Shown piece by piece: positions 1 through 8,890 of a stretch of DNA of 64,000 bases. A program made the translations under genes and the position numbers. The stretch comes from Pseudolabrys sp. (GTDB lineage: Bacteria > Pseudomonadota > Alphaproteobacteria > Rhizobiales > Xanthobacteraceae): assembly GCA_019689975.1 (NCBI GenBank), contig JADGGK010000001.1:1-64000 (forward strand), given 5' to 3'. The number at the start of each line of letters is the position of its first letter. The stretch's first letter is position 1. Under the pieces are notes generated by a model. That model made no database searches, was not told where the DNA came from, and saw only the letters and a list, made by a program, of their open reading frames with translations.

Positions 1-6
1 GAGGCG

Positions 7-489
7 TCATACGATTTCGTCATATGGCCCCGTCGGGTCGGCGAGCGCCTGCAATCGCACGGCCGCAGCGCGGGCAAACAACAATGTCATCACCCTGCGT
101 GTCGGCGCCGATAGCCTGTGTTCTGGCGCCTCGTATTTGAATTCGCCGCCGAAGGCATCCGCGACAATCAATCCGGCATTGGACGGGAAGATGTCGTGGG
201 GAACTTCAAGCGATGTAGCGAAGAACAGCCGATCGCAATGTGCCCGGTAGTCGGGCCATTTCTCGTCGGCGCGAAAATCGGCCACCGAGGATTTGACCTC
301 GACGATCCATATATCGCCGCGGGGATTGAGCGCGACGATGTCAGCCCGCCGCCCGGAGGGCAATGGCAGCTCGTGGACCACGCTGAAGCCGTGCGCGTAC
401 AGCAATCTTGCGCTGCCGCGCGCGATCGCCAGCGCCGTGGCCGACTGGCGGCGATCAATCGGAGGCTCCATCGGTCGCGCGGCGTACAT
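7..489 (-). CDS. mmcB: MmcB family DNA repair protein (PD-(D/E)XK nuclease-like)
   Basis: A 160-residue protein resembling the alphaproteobacterial MmcB family, which has a restriction-endonuclease-like fold and is linked to the DNA-damage response. Visible core: a SGRRADIVAL stretch with Asp50, followed by IVEVKSS with Glu64 and Lys66, which together give the D-(13)-E-x-K signature of the fold. The start ATG (489-487) shares one base with the stop codon of mtnA (TGATG), so translation is probably coupled to mtnA; this is why I prefer it to the internal Met7. Family membership is from motif recognition. Actual nuclease activity is inferred and not certain for this family. Confidence 0.85.
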   Translation of the reverse strand: MYAARPMEPPIDRRQSATALAIARGSARLLYAHGFSVVHELPLPSGRRADIVALNPRGDIWIVEVKSSVADFRADEKWPDYRAHCDRLFFATSLEVPHDIFPSNAGLIVADAFGGEFKYEAPEHRLSAPTRRVMTLLFARAAAVRLQALADPTGPYDEIV

Positions 490-1604
490 CAGGAACCTAC
501 CGTAGCACGTCGTCCGGCGCGATCGAAGAAGGTTTCCGCTAGAGCGGCGGGACTTGCGGGGATCACGCCGCGTTCGGTGATGAGCCCGGTGACGAGGCGC
601 GCCGGCGTCACATCGAAGCCATAGTTTGCAACGGGGGAACCGTCGGGCACAATCTGAACGGTTTCAAACCTTCCGTCCTGCGTCTTACCGCTGACGGTTG
701 CGACCTCCTCGGCACCGCGCTGCTCGATGGGAATCTCGTTTAGCCCGTCCACGATGTCAAAATCGATCGTCGGCGATGGGAGCGCCACATAGAACGGCAC
801 CCCGTTGTCGTGCGCCGCCAGCGCCTTCAAATACGTGCCGATCTTGTTGCACACGTCGCCCCGCGCGCTGACGCGGTCGGCGCCGACGATGACGATATCG
901 ACCATGCCGCGCTGCATCAGGTGGCCGCCGGTGTTGTCGGGGATGACCGTATGAGGTACGCCATGCTTGGCGAATTCCCATGCGGTGAGCGCGGCGCCCT
1001 GGTTGCGCGGTCGCGTCTCGTCAACGAAGACATGGACCGAGACGCCGCCGTCGTGCGCCATGTAGACCGGCGCGGTCGCCGTGCCCCAGTCGACTGTGGC
1101 AAGCCAACCGGCATTACAATGCGTCAGCACGTTCACCCGCCCATCGTTCTTGCGCGCAGCGATTTCCTCGATCAGCCGCAGTCCATGGCGACCAATAGAG
1201 CGATTGATGGCCACGTCCTCCTCGGCAAGCTCGCTCGCCCGTCGTAATGCGGCCGCCGCGCGATCGGCGCGCGGGAGGTCGCGCACCGTCGTAACAACCC
1301 CCTCCAGCGCCCATTTCAGATTGACCGCCGTCGGACGGGTGGCAAGGAGCGTGCTATAGGCTCGCTCGAGCGACGCATCCGAAGCGTCCTCGCGCAATGC
1401 AAGCCATAAACCAAATGCCGCGGCGACACCAATCAGCGGCGCGCCACGCACTTGCATGGTCCGAATGGCCCGTGCCACCTCGGCGGCTGTTGCGAGGCGC
1501 CGTGTGACGAAACGATGCGGCAATAGCGTCTGGTCGATGATACCGATGGCGTTACCGTCATCCTCGAGCCAGATCGCGCGCCGCGGGGTGCCGTCCACCT
1601 TCAT
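489..1604 (-). CDS. mtnA: S-methyl-5-thioribose-1-phosphate isomerase
   Basis: Isomerises methylthioribose-1-phosphate to methylthioribulose-1-phosphate in the methionine salvage pathway, in the cytosol. The 371-residue product has the family hallmarks: VRGAPLIG near residue 50, the THCNAG motif carrying the catalytic Cys, and the VIVGADRV segment carrying the acid/base Asp. I chose the ATG at 1604 because MKVDG..RAIWL is the usual family start. An in-frame ATG at 1646 would add 14 residues and cannot be excluded, as neither start has a clear Shine-Dalgarno sequence. The stop overlaps the mmcB start by one base. No other methionine salvage gene lies next to it in the window. Confidence 0.93.
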   Translation of the reverse strand: MKVDGTPRRAIWLEDDGNAIGIIDQTLLPHRFVTRRLATAAEVARAIRTMQVRGAPLIGVAAAFGLWLALREDASDASLERAYSTLLATRPTAVNLKWALEGVVTTVRDLPRADRAAAALRRASELAEEDVAINRSIGRHGLRLIEEIAARKNDGRVNVLTHCNAGWLATVDWGTATAPVYMAHDGGVSVHVFVDETRPRNQGAALTAWEFAKHGVPHTVIPDNTGGHLMQRGMVDIVIVGADRVSARGDVCNKIGTYLKALAAHDNGVPFYVALPSPTIDFDIVDGLNEIPIEQRGAEEVATVSGKTQDGRFETVQIVPDGSPVANYGFDVTPARLVTGLITERGVIPASPAALAETFFDRAGRRATVGS

Positions 1605-1696
1605 AGCCGAAGAAATAGCCGGCTTCGCGTCCTGCGAAAAGCGCATCTTGCGTCGAGACCGGACGGTGGCGCATGGTGCGCTTGGAGATTCCGACC

Positions 1697-2560
1697 ATGA
1701 CCATAAACTACGAACAAGAGTACAATAACCGTGCCCGCGTGCCGGAACATCCGCAGATCTTCGCCCGCTGGGAGCGCGAGGCCGCAGCCTATCGGAGCGA
1801 GGCGCGCGACGCGGAAATCGGCCTGCGTTACGGTCCTTCGCCGCGCCAGACCATCGACTATTTTCCGGCGAAAAGCATGAACGCGCCGCTTGCCATGTTT
1901 GTCCATGGCGGCTGGTGGCGATCGCTTTCCCCCGCGAGTTTCAGTCAGATGGCCAGGGGTCCCAATGCAGGCGGCGTATCCGTCGCGATCGTCGGCTACG
2001 ATCTCTGCCCGCAGGTGACCATCGCCACCATCGTCGAGGAAATACGCGCGGCTTGCATGTGGCTGTGGCGCAGGCACGGAAAGCGCATCACCGTTTATGG
2101 TCATTCAGCCGGCGGCCATCTTGCCGCCTGTATGCTGGCACAGGATTGGAAGGCTGTCGCCCCCGACCTGCCGCACGATCTCGTGCCGGCGGCCTATGCC
2201 ATCTCGGGCGTGTTCGACCTGTTGCCCTTGGTACATGTCTCGATGAATGTCGATCTGCGGCTCGACGAAACCGAGGCACGCCGCCTCTCGCCCGTCCATT
2301 GGCCGGCACCGAAGGGGCGGATGCTCGATGCCGTCGTGGGCGAACGTGAATCAAATGAGTTCCTGCGTCAGAGCCGCGTCATCGCCGAGGTCTGGCGGCG
2401 AGGTGGAACCACGGCAAGGTACGAGGCGATCTCCGGTGCCAATCATTTCACGGTCATCGACGCGCTCGCCGACCCGCAGAGTCCGATGACGCAACGCGTG
2501 TGCGAAATGGGACATTCCGCCGCCTCGACGACGCGCCAAATCGGCCGGGAGGATTGGTAG
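1697..2560 (+). CDS. alpha/beta hydrolase, kynurenine formamidase-like
   Basis: A 287-residue alpha/beta hydrolase. The oxyanion-hole motif HGGWW sits at residues 70-74, the nucleophile elbow GHSAGGH has Ser137, and a late ANHF motif supplies the likely catalytic His. The HGGWW form and the N-terminal YNNRARVPEHP stretch match the arylformamidase/kynurenine formamidase-like esterase branch. That would make it a candidate for N-formylkynurenine hydrolysis, but no tryptophan-degradation gene is adjacent, so the substrate is open. The start at 1697 is chosen because GGAG lies about 10 nt upstream. It is divergent from mtnA (about 90 nt apart) and convergent with the acyl-CoA dehydrogenase gene. 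Confidence 0.8.
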   Translation: MTINYEQEYNNRARVPEHPQIFARWEREAAAYRSEARDAEIGLRYGPSPRQTIDYFPAKSMNAPLAMFVHGGWWRSLSPASFSQMARGPNAGGVSVAIVGYDLCPQVTIATIVEEIRAACMWLWRRHGKRITVYGHSAGGHLAACMLAQDWKAVAPDLPHDLVPAAYAISGVFDLLPLVHVSMNVDLRLDETEARRLSPVHWPAPKGRMLDAVVGERESNEFLRQSRVIAEVWRRGGTTARYEAISGANHFTVIDALADPQSPMTQRVCEMGHSAASTTRQIGREDW

Positions 2561-2601
2561 CGGTCGCGCGGCAAGTCGTCGGCCTCCCGCGGCCGCCGCG
2601 G

Positions 2602-2629
2602 CCCGAGGTCAAACCCCCCGAACCTCGGG
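2602..2629. terminator. inverted repeat between convergent genes
   Basis: CCCGAGGT (2602-2609) and ACCTCGGG (2622-2629) form an 8-bp perfect stem with a 12-nt loop. It lies between the convergent formamidase-like gene (ends 2560) and gcdH (ends 2730). There is no T-run on either side, so a role as a bidirectional terminator or 3'-end stabiliser is inferred from position only. Confidence 0.4.
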
Positions 2630-2729
2630 GCTCAGTCCCCGCACAGACATCGTCATGCCGCGCGCGACCGGATGTCGACGTCCGCAGCTCGGCCATCTGC
2701 ACGGAGAAGGAAACCGGCGCGCTGTCGTG

Positions 2730-3947
2730 TCAGAAGAACGCCTGGATTCCCGTCTGCGCACGACCGAGGATCAACGCGTGGATGTCGTGCGTGCCTTCGT
2801 AAGTGTTAACCGTCTCAAGATTCGCCAGCACGCGCATCACGTGGTATTCCTCGGCAATACCGTTACCGCCGTGCATGTCGCGCGCCATGCGCGCGATGTC
2901 GAGCGCCTTGCCGCAATTGTTGCGTTTCATGAGAGAAATGGATGGAGGCGCCGCGCGCCCTTGCTCCAACATGCGACCCAAACGCAGCGCACCGGACAGG
3001 CCGAGCGCAATCTCCGTCTGCATGTCGGCGAGTTTCTTCTGAATCAGCTGGTTGGCCGCAAGCGGACGGCCAAACTGCCTGCGCTCGAGCACGTATTGGC
3101 GCGCGCGGTGCCAGCAGAACTCGGCCGCGCCCATGGCTCCCCAGGCTATACCATAGCGGGCATTGTTGAGGCAGCCGAAAGGACCGGCGAGGCCTTTCGC
3201 ATCGGGCAGGAGATTATCCTCCGGGACCACGCAGCCGTCGAGCACGATCTCGCCGGTGACCGAGGTGCGCAACGAAAGCTTGCCCTCGATCCTGGGAGTC
3301 GAAAAACCCTTCGTGCCGCGCTCGACGATGAACCCGCGGATGACCCCCTCGAGCTTCGCCCACACGACCGCAATATCGGCGATCGGCGCGTTGGAGATCC
3401 AACTCTTGGCACCGTCGAGCCGGTAGCCCCCAGTCACCTTCTCTGCCCGCGTGACCATGGAGCCGGGATCGGAGCCGTGATCCGGCTCGGTCAGACCGAA
3501 ACAGCCCACCAATTCGCCGGTTGCGAGCTTCGGCAGATATTTGCGGCGCTGCGTCTCCGAACCATAGGCATAAATCGGGAACATGACCAGCGAGGATTGC
3601 ACCGACATGGTCGAGCGGTAGCCCGAATCGACACGCTCCAATTCGCGCGCGATCAGACCATAGGCGACATAACCCAGGCCGGCGCCGCCGTATTCTTCGG
3701 GTATAGTGGGCCCGAGCAGGCCGAGGCGCCCCATCTCGCGAATCATGTTCGGGTCGTATTTCTCCTCACGCCAAGCCTCGATCACCCGCGGCATCAGGTA
3801 ATCCTGCGCGAAGCCGCGCGCCGTGTCGCGCACCATGCGCTCGTCTTCCGTCAGCTCGTGCTCGATGTCGAGCGGATCCTCCCAGACGAAAGCGGCATCC
3901 TTGAGTATCGTCGGCGCCCTGTCCTGCTTCTCGGCCGGCTGCGGCAT
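2730..3947 (-). CDS. gcdH: glutaryl-CoA dehydrogenase / acyl-CoA dehydrogenase
   Basis: FAD-dependent oxidation and decarboxylation of glutaryl-CoA to crotonyl-CoA in lysine/tryptophan and aromatic catabolism. The 405-residue protein has the full acyl-CoA dehydrogenase layout: N-terminal helical domain, middle beta domain with [12 protein letters not shown], and C-terminal helical domain with the RRQFGRPL and MHGGNGI segments. The late [10 protein letters not shown] motif places the catalytic Glu where GCDH has it. The start at 3947 is favoured because GGAGGA lies 4 nt upstream; an in-frame ATG at 3977 lacks a ribosome site. The glutaryl-CoA assignment rests on overall motif resemblance and is likely but not proven. 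Confidence 0.88.
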   Translation of the reverse strand: MPQPAEKQDRAPTILKDAAFVWEDPLDIEHELTEDERMVRDTARGFAQDYLMPRVIEAWREEKYDPNMIREMGRLGLLGPTIPEEYGGAGLGYVAYGLIARELERVDSGYRSTMSVQSSLVMFPIYAYGSETQRRKYLPKLATGELVGCFGLTEPDHGSDPGSMVTRAEKVTGGYRLDGAKSWISNAPIADIAVVWAKLEGVIRGFIVERGTKGFSTPRIEGKLSLRTSVTGEIVLDGCVVPEDNLLPDAKGLAGPFGCLNNARYGIAWGAMGAAEFCWHRARQYVLERRQFGRPLAANQLIQKKLADMQTEIALGLSGALRLGRMLEQGRAAPPSISLMKRNNCGKALDIARMARDMHGGNGIAEEYHVMRVLANLETVNTYEGTHDIHALILGRAQTGIQAFF

Positions 3948-4608
3948 GACCTCCTCCGTGCGAGGTTTGATGTTCATTATAGGCCGGCGGCGGTTGCGAC
4001 AAGACGTGCAGCCCCGCAGGAGCCGCCCGGCCGGCAGCAACTGGGATCGCGGTCCATTCCGATCCCGGCGGCGTCGAAGGAAAGAGCCGTGCCCGGGCGG
4101 CCACCCGTGCCTCGCGCCGCGTCGCCCCGCGGAACCGTGCCCGGCGCCACCAAGGGGCTCGAGCGGCGCGAAGTCGATGCGGGGCTGATTTGCGGGCGGC
4201 GTCGGCGGCCCGCAGCGCGTTAGCAACCCAGCCATCCGCGGGCGAAATGACGGTTTCCTCGCGTAGCCGATGCCCGGCGCGCTGCCTTCGGCTCCCTTTT
4301 CGCGCCGCAAGGCTGCCGCGAATCCCGGGGCTATGGATGCATCTTTCGCCCCTTACCCGCGCTTGGACCTTGCCACAGGCCGTATTTCCGCAACCCGCCG
4401 CAAGCATCGGCCAGCCACCCGGGGGCGTCGCCTGCTCTATTTCAGAGGGTATTGCCGCGCCGGCGCGGCATTAGCAGCAAAAGCCCCGCCGGTTGCCCGG
4501 CGGGGCCGTCGCTGCGCCGACGGATGATGGGCCTGTGGCGACCAGTTCTTCGCAATGCACAACGGCGCGTAGGCGGGACCCAGGCCCGCGCCGCGTGCGT
4601 AAGCGAAT
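3948..4608. other. intergenic region upstream of gcdH, no gene seen
   Basis: About 660 bases between the HU gene and gcdH. Open frames are present on both strands but have arginine/proline-rich, low-complexity translations without recognisable motifs, as expected for GC-rich non-coding DNA. The only structure I can support is the HU terminator hairpin at 4479-4506. Confidence 0.6.
4479..4506 (-). terminator. intrinsic terminator of the HU gene
   Basis: A perfect 10-bp stem (4483-4492 with 4497-4506) closed by a 4-nt loop. On the minus strand the stem is followed directly by TTTT. It lies about 100 nt downstream of the HU stop codon on the same strand, which fits a rho-independent terminator for that gene. 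Confidence 0.8.
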
Positions 4609-4914
4609 TCAGATGGCCATCTTGAGATCCTTGGCTGGGCGGAAGGCAACCTTCTTGGAGGCCTTGATCTTGATCGCCTCGCCCGTCATCGGATTGCGGC
4701 CCATGCGGGCGGCGCGCTTGCGCACCTGTAAAATTCCGAGCCCGGCAATCTTCACCCGTTCGCCCTTCTTCAGGTGCTTGGTGATCAGGCTGATCAGATC
4801 CTCCAGCATCTCGAGGCCCTGCTTTTTCGTGAGCTGGTGTTGCTCCGCCAGCACGGCGGCAAGATGACGGGTGGTCACCGGTTTGGATTTGGGGGCGGCG
4901 GCGTTGGCTGCCAT
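4609..4914 (-). CDS. HU family DNA-binding protein
   Basis: Small histone-like nucleoid protein, 101 residues. The HU/IHF fold is clear: helical part with LTKKQGLEMLEDLISLITKH, the GERVKIAGLGIL strand, then the DNA-binding arm with the RNPMTGE motif and a C-terminal VAFRPAKDLK. It has an Ala/Lys-rich N-terminal extension of about 13 residues relative to E. coli HU. An AAGGAG ribosome site lies 8 to 9 nt before the ATG at 4914. Monocistronic, with its own terminator. It probably acts as a homodimer or heterodimer in chromosome compaction. Confidence 0.93.
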   Translation of the reverse strand: MAANAAAPKSKPVTTRHLAAVLAEQHQLTKKQGLEMLEDLISLITKHLKKGERVKIAGLGILQVRKRAARMGRNPMTGEAIKIKASKKVAFRPAKDLKMAI

Positions 4915-5107
4915 GGGAAGAACTCCTTGCGCGCACCATGCGCGAATGGGTTCAGCACTATGAGATTCGCGCCGCCCGGCAAAGCAGGCGGACCCGCAGC
5001 GGCAAGTTTAACCACAAGTTCCTGGACTCCCGCCCCGGAACGCGCGCGCGTCGATCGGCGTTGGCAGAAATCGAGGGCGACTAGGCCCCAATGTGGAGAA
5101 ATGTCGC

Positions 5108-5455
5108 ATGCGTTTGCGAACGATCGCCATGCCGGTCTTGGCCGCGATGTTGTCATTCTCGGCGCCGGCCCAGGCTCAGTACCATCATCATCACGCCTTT
5201 CATCATCGTCATGGAAGCTTCGGGCCTGGGCTCGGTTTGGGTTTCGTTGCCGGCGCTCTTTTGGGCAGCGCGCTCGCGGCCGATCCCTATGTCTACGACT
5301 ACGGTCCCGGTTACTACGACTATGAAGGCCCGATCTATGACGGACCGGTCTTTGGCGGCGACCCAGAAGCCTATTGCGTGAGCCGGTTCCGCTCCTATGA
5401 CCCGGCGTCGGGCACCTATCTCGGCTACGACGGGCGCAGACATCCTTGTCCTTAG
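5108..5455 (+). CDS. BA14K-like secreted protein
   Basis: A 115-residue secreted protein. Residues 1-23 form a Sec signal peptide ending AQA, and the mature part starts with a His-rich stretch (QYHHHHAFHH). A Gly/Ala hydrophobic segment (GLGFVAGALLGSALA) follows, then a Tyr/Asp/Gly-rich linker. The C-terminus YCVSRFRSYDPASGTYLGYDGRRHPC carries the two-Cys signature of the BA14K family. Brucella BA14K is described as an immunoreactive, lectin-like envelope protein. A GTG at 5093 would add five residues, but the ATG at 5108 gives the better signal peptide. The His-rich head might bind metal; that is inference. Confidence 0.75.
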   Translation: MRLRTIAMPVLAAMLSFSAPAQAQYHHHHAFHHRHGSFGPGLGLGFVAGALLGSALAADPYVYDYGPGYYDYEGPIYDGPVFGGDPEAYCVSRFRSYDPASGTYLGYDGRRHPCP

Positions 5456-5474
5456 CCCGGGCCGGGGCCAGCCG

Positions 5475-5503
5475 TTGCCGTTGGCGGGCCTTTCATCTAT
5501 GTG
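5475..5503 (+). promoter_or_regulatory. sigma70-type promoter of the tRNA-Arg gene
   Basis: TTGCCG (5475-5480), a 17-nt spacer and TATGTG (5498-5503) precede the tRNA start at 5514 by about 10 nt, matching the expected -35/-10 geometry for a stable-RNA promoter. Confidence 0.55.
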
Positions 5504-5513
5504 GAAGCGGCGC

Positions 5514-5590
5514 GCGCCCGTAGCTCAGCTGGATAGAGCGTTGCCCTCCGAAGGCAAAGGTCGGACGTTCGAATCGTCTCGGGCGCGCCA
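5514..5590 (+). tRNA. tRNA-Arg (anticodon CCG)
   Basis: A 77-nt cloverleaf with encoded CCA. The acceptor stem GCGCCCG (5514-5520) pairs with CGGGCGC before the discriminator G and CCA. The D-arm contains AGCTCAGCTGGAT, the anticodon stem TTGCC/GGCAA encloses loop CTCCGAA (anticodon CCG, reading CGG arginine codons), and the T-loop is TTCGAAT. The high GC content of the genome makes CGG codons relevant. Confidence 0.97.
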
Positions 5591-6162
5591 AGCGGGCTCC
5601 GCCGCCGCCTCCTGTCAGCCCTGAGCCACGACATCCCTGGCCGCGGTCGGTCCCCCCTTTGCACGCTGTGCGCCCACATGGTGCCGAGATCCGGAAACGA
5701 CATTGACCGGGTGCGGGCGCCGGTGCCGCAGTCGCGCGCGCCGAGCGCCAGATGTTTCCGTCTTTGCCTCATTGCGCTGCCCGCGGCGCCACGGCTCGCC
5801 GATACCGGCGACTGCCGGTCAGAGGCACGCTTCGGTCGACGCGAACGCAGGGTAAGGCGCCTTGGCCCGCCGGCGGCCGGAGAGCGGGGCAGACGCGACG
5901 GCAATTCGTCCGGAGCCGGACCGCCTTGGGAGGGCCGATCACGTTGGGGGTTGGGGTTGAGGGACGGGCCGCGATCGACCCACGGGGACTTACCAAGGCG
6001 GCCGGCCCACCCAGATTCATTAGGAGCGCCATACCGATTTTTCCAGACTCGCTTTCTGCCCTCGGCGCCGTCCGCACGGGCGGCGCAGAAAGTCTGCCTG
6101 GAGGTCGGCACGATAAAGTCAACCGTCGCGCCCGGCGACCGAGGACACCATAGAGGACGCCC
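5591..6162. other. intergenic region after tRNA-Arg, no gene seen
   Basis: About 570 bases between tRNA-Arg and the MFS transporter gene. The frames here give arginine/proline/glycine-rich translations without motifs. No integrase, att-like duplication of the tRNA 3' end or other sign of an integrated element was seen. Confidence 0.6.
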
Positions 6163-7647
6163 ATGCTCGACCGTGGAGCCGCCGACTCGCGCTGCATCGG
6201 CATCGCCCTGCATTCCCCGGACGCGATCGAACGACGTACGCTGCGCCTCATTCTCTATGACGCGCTTGCCAGCGAGGCGATGGGAACGCTGAGCACGGGC
6301 GTATTCCTCGCCGGCTTTGCCGTCGCGCTCGGGGCCGATAATTTCGCCGTCGGCGTTCTGGCCGCCGTGCCGTTCCTTGTCCAGCTGCTGCAAATTCCCG
6401 CGGTCGTTCTGGTTGAGCGGTTGCGGGTTCGCCGTACCATCTGCGTCTGGGCCGCCGGCATCGGCCGCGCCTTTTTATTGGGCGCGGCGACCGCACCTTT
6501 GTTCGATCCGCCGACCGCAATCACCATGTTGGTCGTATCGCTTGCGATCTACCAAGGCATGGCGGCGATAGGCGGATGCGCCTGGAATTCGTGGATGCGC
6601 GACCTCGTCCCGGCAACGCAGTTCGGTCGCTTCTTCGGCCGTCGCACGGCGGCTACGACGGCGCTGTCCATCGTGGTCGCGTTCCTCGGCGGGATGCTGA
6701 TCGACGCCTGGAAGAAGTACGCTGCCGACGCGACGGTTGCAGGCTATTCGTTCGTATTCGCGCTCAGCGCGCTCATCGGCTTCGTCGGGGTCTATCTCCT
6801 GCGGCTCACTCCGGAGCGGCCAATGGCGCCGGCGGGGACAACGAGCTCTCTTGTCGCCCTGTTCGCCGCCCCATTCCGCGATGCCAATTTTCGGCGTCTG
6901 CTCCTATTTTTGTCGTCTTGGAATTTCGCGGTGAATCTCGCGGCGCCGTTTTTCACCATCTATCTGCTCAAGACTCTCGGTTACTCCATGACGGCGATCC
7001 TCGTGCTTACGACAGCCAGCCAGCTTAGCAACCTCGCGGCACTCGGCTTCTGGGGCACGTTGATCGATCGCTTCAGCAACAAGGCCGTGCTCGGGATCGC
7101 GGCGCCCTTGTTCCTTGCGTGCGTCTTGGCCTGGACTCTCGTCGGCCTACCGTGGATCGAACCGATACGGTTCTACGTATTGATCGGCGTCCATATTCTG
7201 ATGGGCGTGGCGACGGCCGGCGTGGGGCTGGCCTCGGGCAACATCGCGATGAAGCTTTCGCCGGCCGGCCGGGCGACCGCCTACCTCGCCGCCAATAGCG
7301 TGATCACCGCCCTCTGCGCCGGGTTCGCGCCGATCTTGGGCGGACTGTTCGCCGACTTCTTCGCCCGCCATCAACTGACCCTCGCGCTCACCTGGGCCGG
7401 CGGTCGCGACGACGTGACCCTCCAGGTCCTTAATCTGCAGTCATGGGCCTTCTTCTTCGGCATTGCCTGCCTGATCGGTCTCTATTCGCTGCACCGCCTG
7501 TCCTTCGTCGAGGAACCGGCGGGCATGACCGACCGACTTCTCCTGCGCCATCTGTTCCTGGAGGCGCGTCGATCCCTGCACAGCCTGTCGAGCGCGGCAG
7601 GACTTCTCCGTATCGTGCGTCTGCCTCAGTCGCTCCTGCGGGCATGA
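6163..7647 (+). CDS. MFS transporter
   Basis: A 494-residue polytopic inner-membrane protein with about 12 hydrophobic segments and the major facilitator layout. Features include a charged cytoplasmic loop after the second helix (VERLRVRRTICVW) and a repeat of that pattern in the second half (DRFSNKAVLG). The N-terminal 30 residues and the C-terminal 50 residues are hydrophilic and probably cytosolic. AGAGGA lies just before the ATG. No neighbouring gene hints at the substrate. It is convergent with the HtrA-like gene. Family assignment is by topology and motifs; no specific function can be given. Confidence 0.8.
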   Translation: MLDRGAADSRCIGIALHSPDAIERRTLRLILYDALASEAMGTLSTGVFLAGFAVALGADNFAVGVLAAVPFLVQLLQIPAVVLVERLRVRRTICVWAAGIGRAFLLGAATAPLFDPPTAITMLVVSLAIYQGMAAIGGCAWNSWMRDLVPATQFGRFFGRRTAATTALSIVVAFLGGMLIDAWKKYAADATVAGYSFVFALSALIGFVGVYLLRLTPERPMAPAGTTSSLVALFAAPFRDANFRRLLLFLSSWNFAVNLAAPFFTIYLLKTLGYSMTAILVLTTASQLSNLAALGFWGTLIDRFSNKAVLGIAAPLFLACVLAWTLVGLPWIEPIRFYVLIGVHILMGVATAGVGLASGNIAMKLSPAGRATAYLAANSVITALCAGFAPILGGLFADFFARHQLTLALTWAGGRDDVTLQVLNLQSWAFFFGIACLIGLYSLHRLSFVEEPAGMTDRLLLRHLFLEARRSLHSLSSAAGLLRIVRLPQSLLRA

Positions 7648-7745
7648 CCGCGGCGCAACGATCATTCGCAGCGCGGCGCTGCCACGCGGCGTGACCCGGA
7701 ATCCGCGGCGCGCGATCATGCCACACGTCGCGCCCGGGACGAGGC

Positions 7746-8717
7746 TCAATGCACGCGCGGGTTCTTCAGGAATTTGGCTCGGTCGGACGAATTTACCCGC
7801 ACGTCGAAAGTGAGGCCGTCGCGATAGAGCGTGAGCGGGACTTCGACGCCGGCAACCCCGAGCGACCAGATCTTGCGATAGAACGCGGCAAGGCTCGAGA
7901 CCCTCTCGCCTTTCACCGCCACCACGATGTCGCCGGTCCTCAGCTCCGCGCGTGCCGCTGGCCCCTTGGGCGCGACGCCGACCACGATGACCTTGTCCTC
8001 GATCTCGGTGGAATAGAGTCCGAGCCAGGGCCGTGCCGGCTTGTTGGCGCGGCCGAACCTGCGCAGATCGTCAAGGATCGGCTTGAGTTCGTCGATCGGC
8101 ACGATCATGTTGAGATGTTCGTTCCCCCCTTCGCGTGCGCGTTCGACCTGCAGCGAGCCGATACCGATCAATTCGCCGGCGCCGTTGATCAGTCCCGTGC
8201 CACCCCAGTTGGGATGGGCCGGATACGTAAAGATCGCCTCCGGCAGCAGATATTCCCAATAACCCGCGAACTCCTGCCGTGCGACGATGCGGCCGGAAAC
8301 CGAACGGGTGCGCCCGCCCGCCCCGCCGATGATCACGCGCTCTCCTACTTCGGCGTGCTTCGAGGAACCGAATGGAAGCTGCGGCAGATCGATGCGACCG
8401 AGCGCCTGCACAAGACCGAAGCCGGTCTCCTGATCGAAGCCGAGCGCGTGAGCCTCCACCACGCGGCCGTCGCTGAGATGGAGCCAAACCTGCCCGGCCT
8501 CGGTTATCAAGTAGCCGATCGTCAATACGAGCCCATCCCCGATATGCACGCCATTGCCGGCCCGTTCGATCCCGAGCGTTTCAGCCGTAAAGGCATCGGG
8601 CGGGATGATGGCATGCAGCCCCACGACGGCGGCCAGCGTGCGCTCAAGATCAAAGCCGTAGTCCTGCGGGCGGGGTTGCACTGCCGCCGGTACTTTCCAT
8701 TCGAGCAGCGAGACCAT
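7746..8717 (-). CDS. HtrA-like S1C/PDZ protein lacking the catalytic triad
   Basis: A 323-residue protein with a trypsin-like double beta-barrel (about 25-215) and a C-terminal PDZ domain (about 230-315, with PAARAELRTGDIVVAVKG). It has no signal peptide. All three protease positions look altered: the usual NNHV block is GYLI (68-71), the DLA-type Asp region reads QETGFGL (96-102), and the GNSGGP loop is NWGGTG (170-175). It is therefore probably a pseudoprotease that binds peptides or partners rather than cutting them. Similar VLTIGYL-type proteins occur in Rhizobiales, where they are often labelled serine proteases. Confidence 0.8.
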   Translation of the reverse strand: MVSLLEWKVPAAVQPRPQDYGFDLERTLAAVVGLHAIIPPDAFTAETLGIERAGNGVHIGDGLVLTIGYLITEAGQVWLHLSDGRVVEAHALGFDQETGFGLVQALGRIDLPQLPFGSSKHAEVGERVIIGGAGGRTRSVSGRIVARQEFAGYWEYLLPEAIFTYPAHPNWGGTGLINGAGELIGIGSLQVERAREGGNEHLNMIVPIDELKPILDDLRRFGRANKPARPWLGLYSTEIEDKVIVVGVAPKGPAARAELRTGDIVVAVKGERVSSLAAFYRKIWSLGVAGVEVPLTLYRDGLTFDVRVNSSDRAKFLKNPRVH

Positions 8718-8890
8718 GCCAATGTCCCCTGTCGTTTCACCTCATGATACGCGGACCGTCTCATCATACGCGGATTGCGGCATCAGAGAAGCACCGTCAT
8801 GCGTGACGTACCGAACCCCATCCGGGGCCACGGGCGGCATCCTGCCGCGCTCGCGCCGCGGCTTGATCGCGGATGATATAGGATGATCCC

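Noticed and set aside
2655-4223. A 522-codon plus-strand frame opposite gcdH
   Set aside because: Antisense to a clear acyl-CoA dehydrogenase; composition rich in Arg/His with no motif, typical of shadow frames in GC-rich DNA.
5397-5624. Plus-strand frame through tRNA-Arg encoding PVAQLDRALPSEGKGRTFESSRA, and a minus-strand frame with ETIRTSDLCLRRATLYPAELRA
   Set aside because: These are the well-known spurious translations of tRNA genes; the tRNA explains the sequence.
5514-6162. Integrated element at tRNA-Arg
   Set aside because: No integrase, no duplicated tRNA 3' end and no mobile gene in the following DNA.
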